A stretch of DNA of 64,000 nt from Massilia sp. Se16.2.3. Lineage in GTDB: Bacteria; Pseudomonadota; Gammaproteobacteria; Burkholderiales; Burkholderiaceae_D. The position numbers and the translations under genes are program-made. The first letter of the stretch is position 1, and every line of letters starts with the position of its first letter. The stretch spans positions 3,286,001 through 3,350,000 of the forward strand of contig NZ_CP050451.1 in NCBI RefSeq assembly GCF_014171595.1, read 5' to 3'. Shown piece by piece: positions 27,383 through 37,841 of the stretch. The notes beneath the pieces are model-generated. The model saw nothing but the letters and a program-made list of their open reading frames with translations. It did not search any database and was not told where the DNA came from.

Positions 27383-29931
27383 CACCAATCCTCCCTGACG
27401 GCGCGCACCGGCCCGCCGGACAATGCATAGCGCCCGGAGACGAGCGCAGTCGCCACCGAGGCCCCGACCAATATCGCCGCCACGGTGCCGAGCAGGCCCC
27501 GGGGCAGGTGCAGGCTCATGGTCCAGTGGAAGGACTGCGGGTTGACGACGAAGACGAGGATCAGGCTGATGACCAGGCCCAGCGCGAAGCCGCAGGCCAC
27601 GCCCAGGCTGGTGAGCAGGCCGCCCTCGCAGGCAAGGATGCCCAGCACCTGGCCGCGGGTGACGCCCACGTGGCGCAGCATGCCGAATTCGCGTGCGCGG
27701 GCCAGCGTTTGCGCCGAGAAGGTCGCGGCCACGCCCGACAGGCCGATGACGATGGCGATCGCTTCCAGCAGGTAAGTGACGGCAAAGCTGCGGTCGAAGA
27801 TCTGCAGGCTGGCGGCGCGGATTTCGCCGGGGCGCGCCAGCTGCAGCGCCGGGCCGAACGGCAGGCGGCGCAGCTCGCGCTCGATGCGCGCCAGCGCCGC
27901 GTCATTCTCCGCATGGATGGCGGCGTCCGTGACTTCCCGGGCGCCGGTGACGGCGCGGTAGTCCGACAGGCGCACCACGATCGATCCGGTCTGGTTGGCG
28001 TAGTCGCGCCAGACGCCGGCGACAAGGAAGGGCGTGGGCTTCCCGCCCAGCGGCACCGTCAGCGGCTGGCCGACGCGCACGCCATACAGGTCGAGCATCG
28101 CCTCCGAGACCCAGGCCGGGCGCGCCCCAGGCGGCACCGGCTGCGATTCGCCGACCAGGTAGAGCAGCTTGCCGGGGTCCGTCGCATCGATGTCGCGAGC
28201 GATCAGGACCACGTCGGGCCGGTCCGCCGCCAGCGAGACCGGCCGCGTGCGCAGGAACTGCACCGCGCCGCCCCCGGCCACGCGCCGGATCGCTTCCTGT
28301 TCGGCGCTGCCGAGGAAACCGGAGCTGCCCGCGGCGGCCGTGCGCACATACAGGTCGGCCGGCAGGATGTGGCGGATCCAATCGTCCACCGACACGCGGA
28401 AGCTGGCGACCATGATCCCCATCGCGACCATCAGGCTGAAGCTGGCCAGCACGCCGCCGAGCGCGATCGAGGCCTGGCCAGGAGCATTCGCCAGGCGCGC
28501 CAGCGTCAGGGCCAGCACCGGCGAGATGCGCCGGCCCGGTCGCAGGAACAGGCGCTCGAGCAGGCGGAAGCTGCTGCCGGCCAGGCGCGGCATGAGGCCG
28601 ATGCCACCGATCAGGAGCAGGCCGATGGCGAAGTAGCCAAAGGGGCAGCTCGAATACCGGCGGCGCGAAGGCGCAGGCGGCAGCGGCCAGCAGGCACACC
28701 ACCGAGGGCCAGGCCCGCGCCAGGCGCGCCAGCGCCACCTCGTCGTTGCCCGACTTGAGGGCGACGGCGGGGCGGGCGCGGGCAGCCTCCAGGGCCGGCA
28801 CCAGGCAGCCCAGCAGCGCGACACCCAGTCCCAGGCCGAAGAACACGCAGGCGGCCAGCGGCGTGAACACCACCTGCGGCTTGATGCCCGGGAAGTAGCC
28901 GGCCCCGAGGTCGCCGCCGAAAAAGCGCAGGGCCAGCGCCGCCAGCGCATAGCCGCCCGCGACGCCGAGGAGTGCGCCGATGATGCCCAGGCTGGCGCCT
29001 TCCAGCAGCACCTGGCGCAGCAGGCCGCCGCGTTCGACGCCGAGCACGCGCAGGAGCGCGAACTGGCTGCGGCGGCGCATCACCGACAGCGCCTGGGTCG
29101 AAAACACGAGGAAGGCGCCGGTGAACAGGGCCACCAGGGCCAGCACGGTGAGGTTGACGCGGTAGGCGCGGCTCAGGTTGTTGTTGCGGCTTTGCTGTTC
29201 GCTGTCGTTCGGCTGGCCGACGCGGAAGCGCCCGGGAAAATCCCGCCCAGGTCGGCGGCCAGGCGGGCCTGGAACTGCCCGCGGTTCACGCCCGGTCGTA
29301 GTTTGAGGTCCACGCGCGAGAGCTTGCCCAGCTGGCCGAAGCGCCATTGGAGGGCGCCGATGTCCATCACGCCGAAACGCTGCCCTGGCCGGGCGCGCTG
29401 CACGGGGCCGGCCACGCGCAGGGCGAAGTCGCGGGTGCCGGCACGCAGCACCAGCTCGCCCCCGGAGCGGGTGCCGAGCCAGGCCTGGGCGGCCGGCGAC
29501 AGGAAGACGCTGCGGTCGTCCAGCAAATCGCCGGCGCGCCCGTCGCTCGGTACGCCCAGCAGGTCCGGCGCAATGTAGGGTGCGCGCAGGGCGTCGATGC
29601 CGACCAGGCGCAGCGCACCCCGGGCTTTCGGCACCGCCGCCTGCAGTTCGAGCACGGGCGAGGCGATCGCCACGCCCTCGTATCGGGCCAGGCGCGGATA
29701 GACGGTTTCGTCGAACAGGGCTTCGCGTCCATGCACCTGGACGTCGGCCTGGCCCGACAGGCTCTTGATCGCGCTGGAGAATTCGTTGAAGGCGGCGGCA
29801 TTGATCAGGTGGATGGCAAAGCCCATCGCCACGCCGACGGCGATGGCGACCACGGCCAGCAGCGCGCGCACCGGATGCGCACGCCACTCGCCGAGCAGCA
29901 GCCAGCGTGAGAGCGGATTCAGCCCGGACAT
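27382..29931 (-). CDS. FtsX-like ABC transporter permease, AttG-type (two frameshifts)
   Basis: Large double permease of the MacB/FtsX type, about 849 aa after correction. An N-terminal helix (HPVRALLAVVAIAVGVAMGF) is followed by a periplasmic domain, three helices with FSTQALSVMRRRSQFALLRVLGV, then a second set with LARLANAPGQASIALGGVLA, a second periplasmic domain and terminal helices with TLARAREFGMLRHVGV. The frame breaks near 29231-29236 (one base missing; repair yields RVGQPNDSEQQ) and in the G run 28642-28645 (one G too many; repair yields ELPFGYFAIGLLL). The start at ATG 29931 gives MSGLNPLSRWLLLGEWRAHP. It overlaps the DUF4124 gene upstream and touches the AttH-like gene downstream. 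Confidence 0.8.
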
Positions 29932-30356
29932 TCCACCGCCAGTGCTTCGGCCTGCCGCCGTGCTTTCAGGCTGAGGACCTGGCCGGCCTGGCCGCCCGTC
30001 CGGGCCTGGTCTTCGCGGGCCCAGCGCTGCTTCAGGCGCAGGTGTTCGCACTTCTTGCGCGCCGCCGCATCGGCACGCTGCATCTTCAGGCGCTCGCGCA
30101 TCTCCTTCTCGAGGCGCACCAGCCGCACCTGTTCCTGCTTGTCGACCTCTTCCAGTACGGCCTTCTGGCGTGCAAGGCGTGCCGCCGCCGCGGCCGGGTC
30201 GCCGGGCGTTGGCGACGGCACGACTGCCGTCGTGCCGGCGGCGCAGGGCCGTTCGCCGTAGCTGACCTTGCCGTCAGAGGTGCACTTGTACACCGTCTGC
30301 GCCGCCGCGCCGCTACCGAACGCGCACAAAACCAATACCGTCATGAAATTCTTCAT
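29919..30356 (-). CDS. DUF4124 domain protein, exported
   Basis: A 145-aa protein with a signal peptide (MKNFMTVLVLCAFGSGAAA) followed by the short DUF4124 domain QTVYKCTSDGKVSYGERPC, whose two Cys residues probably pair. A long, charged, probably helical tail follows (LEEVDKQEQVRLVRLEKEMR). Such proteins are common in betaproteobacteria, and their function is unknown. It sits 16 bases after the FAD oxidase gene and overlaps the permease gene. Confidence 0.75.
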   Translation of the reverse strand: MKNFMTVLVLCAFGSGAAAQTVYKCTSDGKVSYGERPCAAGTTAVVPSPTPGDPAAAAARLARQKAVLEEVDKQEQVRLVRLEKEMRERLKMQRADAAARKKCEHLRLKQRWAREDQARTGGQAGQVLSLKARRQAEALAVECPG

Positions 30357-30372
30357 CAATGTTCTCCCGGGT

Positions 30373-31781
30373 TCAAAGGATTTTGCCGGGGTTCATGATG
30401 CCGAGCGGGTCGAGCGCGGCTTTGATGGCACGCATCATCTCCAGTTCGACCGGGTCCTTGTAGCGCTTCAGGTCTTCGCGCTTGAGCGCGCCGATCCCGT
30501 GCTCGGCCGAAATCGAGCCGCCGAAGGCAACCACGCTGTCGTGGACGATGCGGTTGATATCTGACTGATGGGCAAGAAAAGCGTCGTGCGCCACGCCCTC
30601 GCCCGGGGCGACGTTGTAATGCAGGTTGCCGTCGCCGAGGTGGCCGAAGCAGACCACCTGGCAACCGGGAAAGGCGTCCGCGAGTTTTGCATCGGTGGTC
30701 GCGATGAATTCGGCGATGCGCGAGATCGGCAGCGACACGTCGTGCTTGATGTTCTTGCCGGCACTGGCCTGGGCCAGCGGAATGTGTTCGCGCAGCTGCC
30801 AGAGGCCGCCCGACTGCGCCATCGAGGTGGCCACCACCGCGTCGCCGGCAATCGCGGTCTCGAGCGCCGCTTCGATCGCGTTTTCCAGCATTCCGACCGC
30901 ATGGCTTTCCGATTCGCTGCTCGACACTTCCAGCAGGGCGTATTGCGGATGGCGCCCGTCGAAGGGGCGCGGCAGGTGGGGAAAGTGGGTGGCGACCAGG
31001 TGCAGGCAGAAGTCCGACATCAGTTCGAAACCCGTCAGGCTGGAAGCGCAGCGCTCCTGCATCAGCGACAGCAGGGCCAGCGCATCCTCGGCCGATTCCA
31101 GTGCCACCAGGGCGACGGTCGAGGCCTTCGGTTGCGGATGCAGCTTCAGGACGGCGCCGGTGATGATGCCGAGCGTGCCTTCGGCGCCGATGAAGAGTTC
31201 GCGCAGCGCGTAGCCGGTATTGTCCTTGCGCAGGCCGCGCAGGCCGTCCCAGACCTCGCCTTTCGGCGTGACGACTTCCAGGCCCAGGCAGAGTTCGCGC
31301 GTATTGCCGTAGCGGAGCACCGCGGTGCCGCCGGCATTCGTCGACAGATTGCCGCCGATGGTGCAGCTGCCTTCGGCCGCCAGCGACAGCGGGAACAGCA
31401 TGCCGGCGGCGGCCGCGGCGTCTGGATGCTTTGCAGGATGGCGCCGGCTTCGACGGTGATGGTGCGGTTGGTGGCGTCCACGGCCCGCACCCGGTTCAAG
31501 CGCCGCAGCGACAGCACCACGGCCGCGCCGCTGGCATCTGGCACGCTGCCCAGCACCAGGCCGGTGCGCCCGCCCCGGGGCACGATGGGCACGCGATGTT
31601 CCGCGCAGGCGCGCACCAGTTGCGCGACCTCGGCGGTGTTCGATGGCAGCAGGACGGCCCGCGCGCGGCCGGTGAAGCGGCCGCGCCAGTCGGTGAGGTG
31701 GGGCGCCATCGCCGCCTCGTCGGCCAGCACCCAGGACGCGCCGACGATGTCGCGGCAGCGCTTGAGCAATTCATCCGTCAT
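30373..31781 (-). CDS. FAD-linked oxidase, GlcD/D-lactate dehydrogenase family (one frameshift)
   Basis: Flavoprotein of the vanillyl-alcohol oxidase fold that oxidises 2-hydroxy acids such as glycolate, D-lactate or D-2-hydroxyglutarate. The N-terminal half has the FAD-binding VPIVPRGGRTGLVLGSVPD. After a break near 31424, where one base is missing, the second half continues LAAEGSCTIGGNLSTNAGG, FIGAEGTLGIITGAVLKLHP and the C-terminal GHLGDGNLHYNV and SISAEHGIGALKRE. The corrected length is about 469 aa. The substrate cannot be decided. It lies six bases after the DUF2069 gene in the same run. Confidence 0.85.
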
Positions 31782-31787
31782 GCGTCC

Positions 31788-32185
31788 TCAGTCATGCGGT
31801 ACTTTCACCTTGTCGAGCAACTCCTTGGCCAGCTTTTGCGCCGCCTTCTTGTAGGGGCGCAGGTAGAGCAGGGCGCAGGCGAAATAGATGCAGACCAGCG
31901 CCACCTCGCCCATCGCCATCATGCGCGAGAGCTCGGTCCTGTCGCTCCAGGCGCGGACGGCGCCTTCCGCGAAATACAGGAGGATGACCATCGACGACCA
32001 TTGCAGCGTGTAGAGGTCGCGCTTGAAGACACCGCGCAGGGGAACGAGCAGCGGCAAGGCCTTCAGTGCCAGCAGCGAGCCGCCCGGATGCAGCGGGGCG
32101 ACCCACATTTCCCAGGCCACCAGCCAGCCGATCAGCCAGAGCAGGCTGGCAATGGCACCACCAAGGAAGATCTTCGGGGTTTGCA

Positions 32186-32186
<1 letters not shown>
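31788..32186 (-). CDS. DUF2069 family membrane protein
   Basis: A 132-aa protein with four likely membrane helices (IFLGGAIASLLWLIGWLVAW, LLALKALPLLVPL, WSSMVILLYFAEGAVRAW and ALVCIYFACALLYLR). RGVFKRDLYTLQWSS is a typical stretch of DUF2069. The ATG at 32186 touches the stop of the WrbA-like gene (TGATG). This pairing of a WrbA-type flavoprotein with DUF2069 is one I recall from related genomes. Function unknown. Confidence 0.8.
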
Positions 32187-32890
<704 letters not shown>

Positions 32891-33034
32891 TCAGGCCATC
32901 GACGGATCGAACGCGCGGCACTCGCCAAGCTGTATCCGTAAGCCGCATGCACAAGCGGCACGCATAAGCGACCCTGCCGAGGCACATGCTGGAGCACCCC
33001 CCGGACACGGGCCCGCACGAATCCTGAAAACGAC

Positions 33035-34408
33035 ATGCTTTCCAAAACCGTCAACGCGATATCCCGTTCCACAGCCGGCCTCTTCAAGGGCGTGGATGCC
33101 AGCAGCGTCGAGCGCGTACGCGGCCTGAGCGCTCACGAGGCACTCGACCTGGTCCGCTTCGCCCGGCGCCGCCTGCGCGAAGAAATGCTGCCGCAAGTGG
33201 CTGGCAGCCTGACCTTTACCACCACCCTTGCGCTGGTCCCGCTGCTGACGATCGTACTGGCCATTTTTACCACGTTTCCGATTTTCGGTCAGCTCCGCAC
33301 GGCCCTGGAGACGTATTTCGCCCAGGCCCTGATTCCGAAGGCGATCTCGAGCACGATCATCTCGAATTTGACCCAGTTCGCCAGCAAGGCCAAGGGCCTC
33401 TCGCTGCTCGGCGCCATCGTCCTGCTGTTCACCACGACGACGATGATGGGCATGATCGAACGGGTGTTCAACCGCATCTGGCGCGTGCGCCGCCCCCGTC
33501 CGCTGACCCAGCGCGTGCTGGTGTACTGGGCCCTGATCACGCTGGGGCCGCTGCTGTTCGGCCTGTCGATCACCCTTACCGCCCAGCTGTTCACGGCCAC
33601 CGACGGCATCACGCGCGCCGCGCCGATGGTTGGCGCCTTCTTCTCGATGCTCGCTTCGGTGGCGCTCACCACGGGCGCCTACACGCTGCTGTACGTGACG
33701 GTGCCGAACCGACGCGTGGGTTGGCGCGACGCGCTGTGCGGCGCGCTGGCTGCGGCACTTGCGTTTGAACTGGCCAAGCGCCTCTTCGCGCTCTTCATCC
33801 GCCAGTTCCCCACCTACGCCATCATCTACGGCGCGCTGGCGGCGCTGCCGCTGTTCCTGGTGTGGATGTACCTCTCCTGGCTGATCACGCTGGTGGGCGC
33901 CGTGCTGGCGGCGGCCCTGCCGATCGTCAAGTACGAGCGCTGGTGGCACGTGCCGGCGCCGGGCGGCGAATTCATCGACGCAATGGCGGTGCTCAAGGTG
34001 CTGCATGGCGGCGCGCATGCGACCGGCTCCGCGCTGGTCACGAGCAGCGCCTTGCGCGCGCATACGCGGATCGGCTACGACGAGCTGAGCCTGCTGCTGG
34101 AGCAGATGGTTGGTGCAGGCTGGGTCGGCCGGGTGCAGGTCGAGGCGTCCAGCCAGGGCATCTGGCGCGCGACCGCCCGCAGCGGGCAGGATGCCTGGGT
34201 GCTGCTGGCCGATCCGGAAAAATTGCGTGTGGCCGAGGTGTATCGCCTGTTCGTGTTCGGTGGGGCGGAAGCAGCGCTGTCGCCGGCGGCCCGGCCGGTG
34301 GCGGGTTCGAACCTGTCGCTCGATACGGCGGCGCTGGCACGCCAGGTGGAAACCGCAGTGGAGGAGGGGCTGGAGGAGCCGATTGCCGCCTATTTCGCCC
34401 GTGCTTGA
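33035..34408 (+). CDS. YihY family inner membrane protein
   Basis: A 457-aa protein of the YihY/UPF0761 family, once called RNase BN, which is a misnomer. A cytoplasmic start is followed by about six helices: VAGSLTFTTTLALVPLLTIV, LLGAIVLLFTTTTMMGMIERVFNRIWRV, VYWALITLGPLLFGLSITL, TTGAYTLLYVTVPNRRVGWR, FPTYAIIYGALAALPLFLVWMYLSW and VGAVLAAALP. A C-terminal soluble domain of about 150 aa (YDELSLLLEQMVGAGWVGRV) looks like a winged helix. The family role is not settled. The gene diverges from the WrbA-like gene across 213 bases. Confidence 0.88.
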   Translation: MLSKTVNAISRSTAGLFKGVDASSVERVRGLSAHEALDLVRFARRRLREEMLPQVAGSLTFTTTLALVPLLTIVLAIFTTFPIFGQLRTALETYFAQALIPKAISSTIISNLTQFASKAKGLSLLGAIVLLFTTTTMMGMIERVFNRIWRVRRPRPLTQRVLVYWALITLGPLLFGLSITLTAQLFTATDGITRAAPMVGAFFSMLASVALTTGAYTLLYVTVPNRRVGWRDALCGALAAALAFELAKRLFALFIRQFPTYAIIYGALAALPLFLVWMYLSWLITLVGAVLAAALPIVKYERWWHVPAPGGEFIDAMAVLKVLHGGAHATGSALVTSSALRAHTRIGYDELSLLLEQMVGAGWVGRVQVEASSQGIWRATARSGQDAWVLLADPEKLRVAEVYRLFVFGGAEAALSPAARPVAGSNLSLDTAALARQVETAVEEGLEEPIAAYFARA

Positions 34409-34465
34409 TGCATGGCCCGGATGATTGTTCGAAACGCCTGATGGTAAGCGCAGGGCCCGACGTTC

Positions 34466-34607
34466 GTAGGGTGGGCACTTGTGCCCACGCGGGATGGCAC
34501 GGGTGAGCAATCGAACGGCCCGATCCCGGTCGCGATGCACCCCGACGTCGCTCGCGGCCCGAATTCTCATCGGTACCATGCCGCGTGGGCACGAGTGCCC
34601 ACCCTAC
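34466..34607. repeat. REPIN-like element: two 27-base palindromic units in inverted orientation
   Basis: A 142-base element ends in two inverted 27-base arms that agree at 26 positions: left 34466-34492 (starts GTAGGGTGGGCACTT), right 34581-34607 (ends GTGCCCACCCTAC). Each arm is itself palindromic (GTGGGCAC with GTGCCCAC). The 88-base interior is unlike that of the element at 24158. It fills the space between two convergent genes. No transposase is near. Confidence 0.8.
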
Positions 34608-34634
34608 GGTGAACCAGATCGCCGCAAGCCACCC

Positions 34635-34925
34635 CTACCAGCTCAACTTCCCCGTCAGCATCTCCCAATACATCACCCAATCCGCCTTGAACGACAACCA
34701 CGGCTGCGCAAACGTCGCGGGCCGGTTGTGCTCGTAGAAGAAATGGCCGACCCAGGCGCCGCCATAGCCGAAGACGAGCGCAGCCAGGATCCACCAGGCG
34801 TTGCCGCTCACAGCGGCCGTGACCAGCGCCACCAAGGCGCTGGTGGTGCCGATGAAGTGGGCGCGGCGGCAGCGGCGGTCGGCATGCTGGGTCAGGTAGT
34901 AGGGATAGAACTCGGCGAAATTCAT
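34635..34925 (-). CDS. Mpo1-like (DUF962) small membrane protein
   Basis: A 96-aa protein with the DUF962/Mpo1 pattern: FYPYYLTQHADRRCRRAHFIG at the start with conserved His residues, two hydrophobic stretches (TTSALVALVTAAVSGNAWWI and ILAALVFGYGGAWVG), and HFFYEHNRPATFAQPWLSFKADWVMYWEMLTGKL at the end. The yeast relative is an iron-dependent dioxygenase of 2-hydroxy fatty acids; the bacterial role is less clear. Its ATG overlaps the stop of the hydrolase gene upstream (ATGA). Confidence 0.85.
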   Translation of the reverse strand: MNFAEFYPYYLTQHADRRCRRAHFIGTTSALVALVTAAVSGNAWWILAALVFGYGGAWVGHFFYEHNRPATFAQPWLSFKADWVMYWEMLTGKLSW

Positions 34926-35746
34926 GCTGTCGTCTCCTGGGGGCGTGTCGTCGCAAATGCGGCCAGTGCGTCGAGCACGGCATCGGGCTGCTCGCTCATC
35001 AACGAGTGGCCGGCGTCGACCTGCACGATGGTGCCACGGGCGACGGCACCCGTGAGCAGCCTGGTCGAGCGGGCCGGGGTCATCATGTCCTTGCGTCCGA
35101 AGATGAACAGGACCGGGCAGGCCAGGGCGCGCGCCGCCGCTTCGCCGTTGGCATAGCTGTTGCAGGCGGCAAAGTCGGTATGGAACAGGCCCTCGGGATT
35201 GAGCGCCGACATGCGCTGCATCAGCCGGCGCGCGCCGCCCAGCACTGAAAAGCCCGGAGCCGGGCTCGACGGCTTGTGCGCGATGCTCGAGTGCGACCAG
35301 ATGTTGACCATGTCGATCGCCGCCGGCTCGTCGTCGCGGGCGGTGGCGAGCAGGGCGTCGGACACCTTCATCGGGTAGGTCGTGCCGAGCATGGCCAGGG
35401 CCGATGCGCGCGCCGGCTGGCGATGCGCGGCCTCCAGCGCGATGAGCGAGCCCATGCTGTGGCCGACGAGGAGGGCACGCGCCACGCCCGCCGCGTCGAG
35501 AAGCGCCAGCAGCCAGTCCGCCATCTCCTCGACGCTGCCAAGTGCCGGCCCGGCACTGCGTCCGTGCCCCGGCAGGTCGACGGCCAGCACGCCATGGCCG
35601 TGGTGTGCGAACCAGCGCGATTGCAGGCCCCAGACCGAGTGGTCGTTCTGGGCGCCGTGGATGAAGACGACGGTCGGCAGCGCCGCGTCGAAGGCCCTGC
35701 CGCCCGTGTAGCAATAGGCGGCCTTGCCATGGATGTCGAGGATCAT
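34922..35746 (-). CDS. Alpha/beta hydrolase
   Basis: A 274-aa alpha/beta hydrolase. VVFIHGAQNDHSVWGLQSRWF is the oxyanion region, VDLPGHGRSAGPAL is typical of esterases and C-C hydrolases, LLVGHSMGSLIAL carries the nucleophile, IFGRKDMMTP the Asp region, and VDAGHSLMSEQP the His. ATG 35746 is chosen because AAGGAG lies at a good distance upstream. It starts three bases after metY ends, so metY, this gene and the Mpo1-like gene are probably one transcript. The substrate is unknown. Confidence 0.83.
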   Translation of the reverse strand: MILDIHGKAAYCYTGGRAFDAALPTVVFIHGAQNDHSVWGLQSRWFAHHGHGVLAVDLPGHGRSAGPALGSVEEMADWLLALLDAAGVARALLVGHSMGSLIALEAAHRQPARASALAMLGTTYPMKVSDALLATARDDEPAAIDMVNIWSHSSIAHKPSSPAPGFSVLGGARRLMQRMSALNPEGLFHTDFAACNSYANGEAAARALACPVLFIFGRKDMMTPARSTRLLTGAVARGTIVQVDAGHSLMSEQPDAVLDALAAFATTRPQETTA

Positions 35747-35748
35747 GC

Positions 35749-37059
35749 TCAAGCTCCTTTCTGCGCCGCCTTGAGCGCGCGTGCCAGGTCGTCGATCAGG
35801 TCGTCCGCATCTTCCAGTCCGACCGAGAGGCGCATCGTGCCCTCCGTGACGCCGCTCGCGGCCAGCTGGTCAGAGGGGACGCGGAAGTGGGTCGTCGAGG
35901 CAGGGTGGATCACGAGCGACTTGGCATCGCCCACGTTGGCCAGGTGCGAGAACACCTGGAGGCTGTCGACGAAACGGCGGCCCGCGGCGCGGTCGCCCTT
36001 CAGGTTGAAGGTAAAGACGGCGCCGCAACCCTTGGGCAGCAGTGTCTTTGCCAGCGCGTGGTCCGGGTGGCTGCCTAGCTCCGGGTAGGAGACCGAGTCG
36101 ACCATCGGGTGGCTCAGCAGGAACTCGACGATGCGGCGCGTGTTGGCGACGTGGCGCTCCATACGCAGGCCCAGCGTCTCGATGCCCTGCAGGATGGCAA
36201 ACGCATTATGCGGGCTCATGGTTGCGCCGAAGTCGCGCAGGCCCTCGCGGCGCGCGCGCAGGGCGAAGGCGCCGACCGTGGATTCTTCCGTGAACACCAT
36301 GCCGTGGAAGCCCTCGTAGGGCGCGCACAGTTCGGCGAAGCGCCCGCTGCGTTCGAACGCGCGTTGCCAGTCGAAGGTGCCGCCGTCGACCAGCAGGCCG
36401 CCGATCGCGGTACCGTGCCCGCACAGGAACTTGGTAGCCGAGTGGAAGACCAGGTCGGCGCCGAGATCGAAGGGCTTCATCAGCCAGGGCGTGGTGAAGG
36501 TGGCGTCGACCATCAGCGGCAGGTCGTGTTCATGGGCGAGCGCGCCGATGCGCGGGATGTCGAGCACGTCCAGGCCGGGGTTGCCGAGCGTTTCGCCAAA
36601 CAGGACTTTCGTCTCCGGCCGGATCGCCGCGCGCCAGGCATCGATGTCGCGCGGGTCGACAAAGGTCGTTTCGATGCCGAAGCGTTTCAGGGTATAGGCC
36701 AGCAGGTTGTGCGAGCCGCCGTACAGGGCTTTCGAGGCGACGATGTGCGAGCCGGCTCCGGCGATCGTGCACAAGCCCAGGTGCATCGCCGCCTGGCCGC
36801 TGGCCGTGGCGATGCCGGCGACACCGCCTTCGAGCGCGGCGATGCGTTCCTCGAGCACGGCATTGGTCGGGTTCGAGATGCGCGAGTAGACGTGGCCGCT
36901 GCGTTCCATGTTGAACAGGGAAGCGGCATGGTCGGAATCGCGGAAAGCGAACGAGGAGGTGAAGTGGATCGGGGTGGCGCGCGCGCCGGTTGCCGGATCG
37001 GGCGAGGCGCCTGCGTGCAGCGACAGCGTATCGAAGCCGGGATATCGTGGACCGCTCAT
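35749..37059 (-). CDS. metY: O-acetylhomoserine aminocarboxypropyltransferase (homocysteine synthase)
   Basis: PLP enzyme of the Cys/Met metabolism family that makes homocysteine from O-acetylhomoserine and sulfide. The 436-aa length fits MetY, which is longer than MetB/MetC. Motifs are FDTLSLHAGASPDPATGARATPI, YSRISNPTNAVLEERIAALEGG, MVDATFTTPWLMKPFDLGAD and LVFHSATKFLCGHGTAIGG with the PLP-lysine, and the C-terminal NVGDAKSLVIHPASTTHF. ATG 37059 is chosen over an upstream extension without homology. O-succinylhomoserine sulfhydrylase activity cannot be excluded. Confidence 0.88.
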   Translation of the reverse strand: MSGPRYPGFDTLSLHAGASPDPATGARATPIHFTSSFAFRDSDHAASLFNMERSGHVYSRISNPTNAVLEERIAALEGGVAGIATASGQAAMHLGLCTIAGAGSHIVASKALYGGSHNLLAYTLKRFGIETTFVDPRDIDAWRAAIRPETKVLFGETLGNPGLDVLDIPRIGALAHEHDLPLMVDATFTTPWLMKPFDLGADLVFHSATKFLCGHGTAIGGLLVDGGTFDWQRAFERSGRFAELCAPYEGFHGMVFTEESTVGAFALRARREGLRDFGATMSPHNAFAILQGIETLGLRMERHVANTRRIVEFLLSHPMVDSVSYPELGSHPDHALAKTLLPKGCGAVFTFNLKGDRAAGRRFVDSLQVFSHLANVGDAKSLVIHPASTTHFRVPSDQLAASGVTEGTMRLSVGLEDADDLIDDLARALKAAQKGA

Positions 37060-37275
37060 GGATGGCTCATCTAGGCAATAATGATGGCCGGCATCGTAGC
37101 ATTCTTTCATCTGGCGGCGACAGCTCGCGCTATCCCGGCGCAGGCTGTTCCCTCGCAAACCTGGATTTTCTGCTAGGCTTAGGCTACATTCGTGTTATGC
37201 CTTAGACAAAAGTAGATAGAACAACTTACAGTGAATATTCCAACAGAAATGCCAACTGACGCCGGGGTGGCCAAT

Positions 37276-37728
37276 ATGAAAGTTTCAGAGATCCTGCAGG
37301 TGAAGGGCAACATCCTTTACACGGTGACGCCCGAGACGCTCCTGGCCGATGCCGTGAACACGATGTCCGAGAAGGACATCGGTTCCCTGGTGGTGATGGA
37401 GTATGGCGACCTGGTCGGGATGCTGACCTTCCGCGAAGTCATCAAGGTGCTGCACGCGAATGGCGGCGCCCTCGGTGCCGGCACGGTGCGCAAGCACATG
37501 GACGACAGCCCGATCACCGTCACGCCCGACACCGAAGTGAACGAAGTGCGGCGCATGATGCTGGAAAAGCATGCGCGCTACCTGCCGGTAATGAATGCCA
37601 AGACCCTGCTGGGCGTGATCTCGTTCTACGACGTCGCACGTGCGGTGCTGGAAGCGCAAAGCTTCGAGAACCGCATGCTCAAGGCCTATATCCGCGACTG
37701 GCCGGCCGAGCAGGCTGCCGAAGACTGA
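37276..37728 (+). CDS. CBS domain-pair protein
   Basis: A 150-aa protein made of two CBS domains, which usually bind adenosyl nucleotides and control partner proteins. The first runs from KVSEILQVKGNILYTVTPE to VGMLTFREVIKVLHANG, the second from VRKHMDDSPITVTPDTEV to LLGVISFYDVARAVLEA. ATG 37276 is preferred because the family starts at MKVSEIL; a GTG at 37231 and an ATG at 37249 would add up to 15 residues. The gene is divergent from metY, and its partner is unknown. Confidence 0.85.
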   Translation: MKVSEILQVKGNILYTVTPETLLADAVNTMSEKDIGSLVVMEYGDLVGMLTFREVIKVLHANGGALGAGTVRKHMDDSPITVTPDTEVNEVRRMMLEKHARYLPVMNAKTLLGVISFYDVARAVLEAQSFENRMLKAYIRDWPAEQAAED

Positions 37729-37841
37729 GGCAAGCCAGGGTGGGCTGCTCGTCAATCAGGCCCGCGCCTGGTTGACTCGACGCGGTCGAACGCCGTTTGC
37801 CTCGCCGCGGCTCGCATGCGCGCCGCGGCCACCCGTCCCCA

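Noticed and set aside
34466..34607. CRISPR-like repeat array
   Set aside because: Only two inverted copies, palindromic arms and no regular spacers. It fits a REPIN better.
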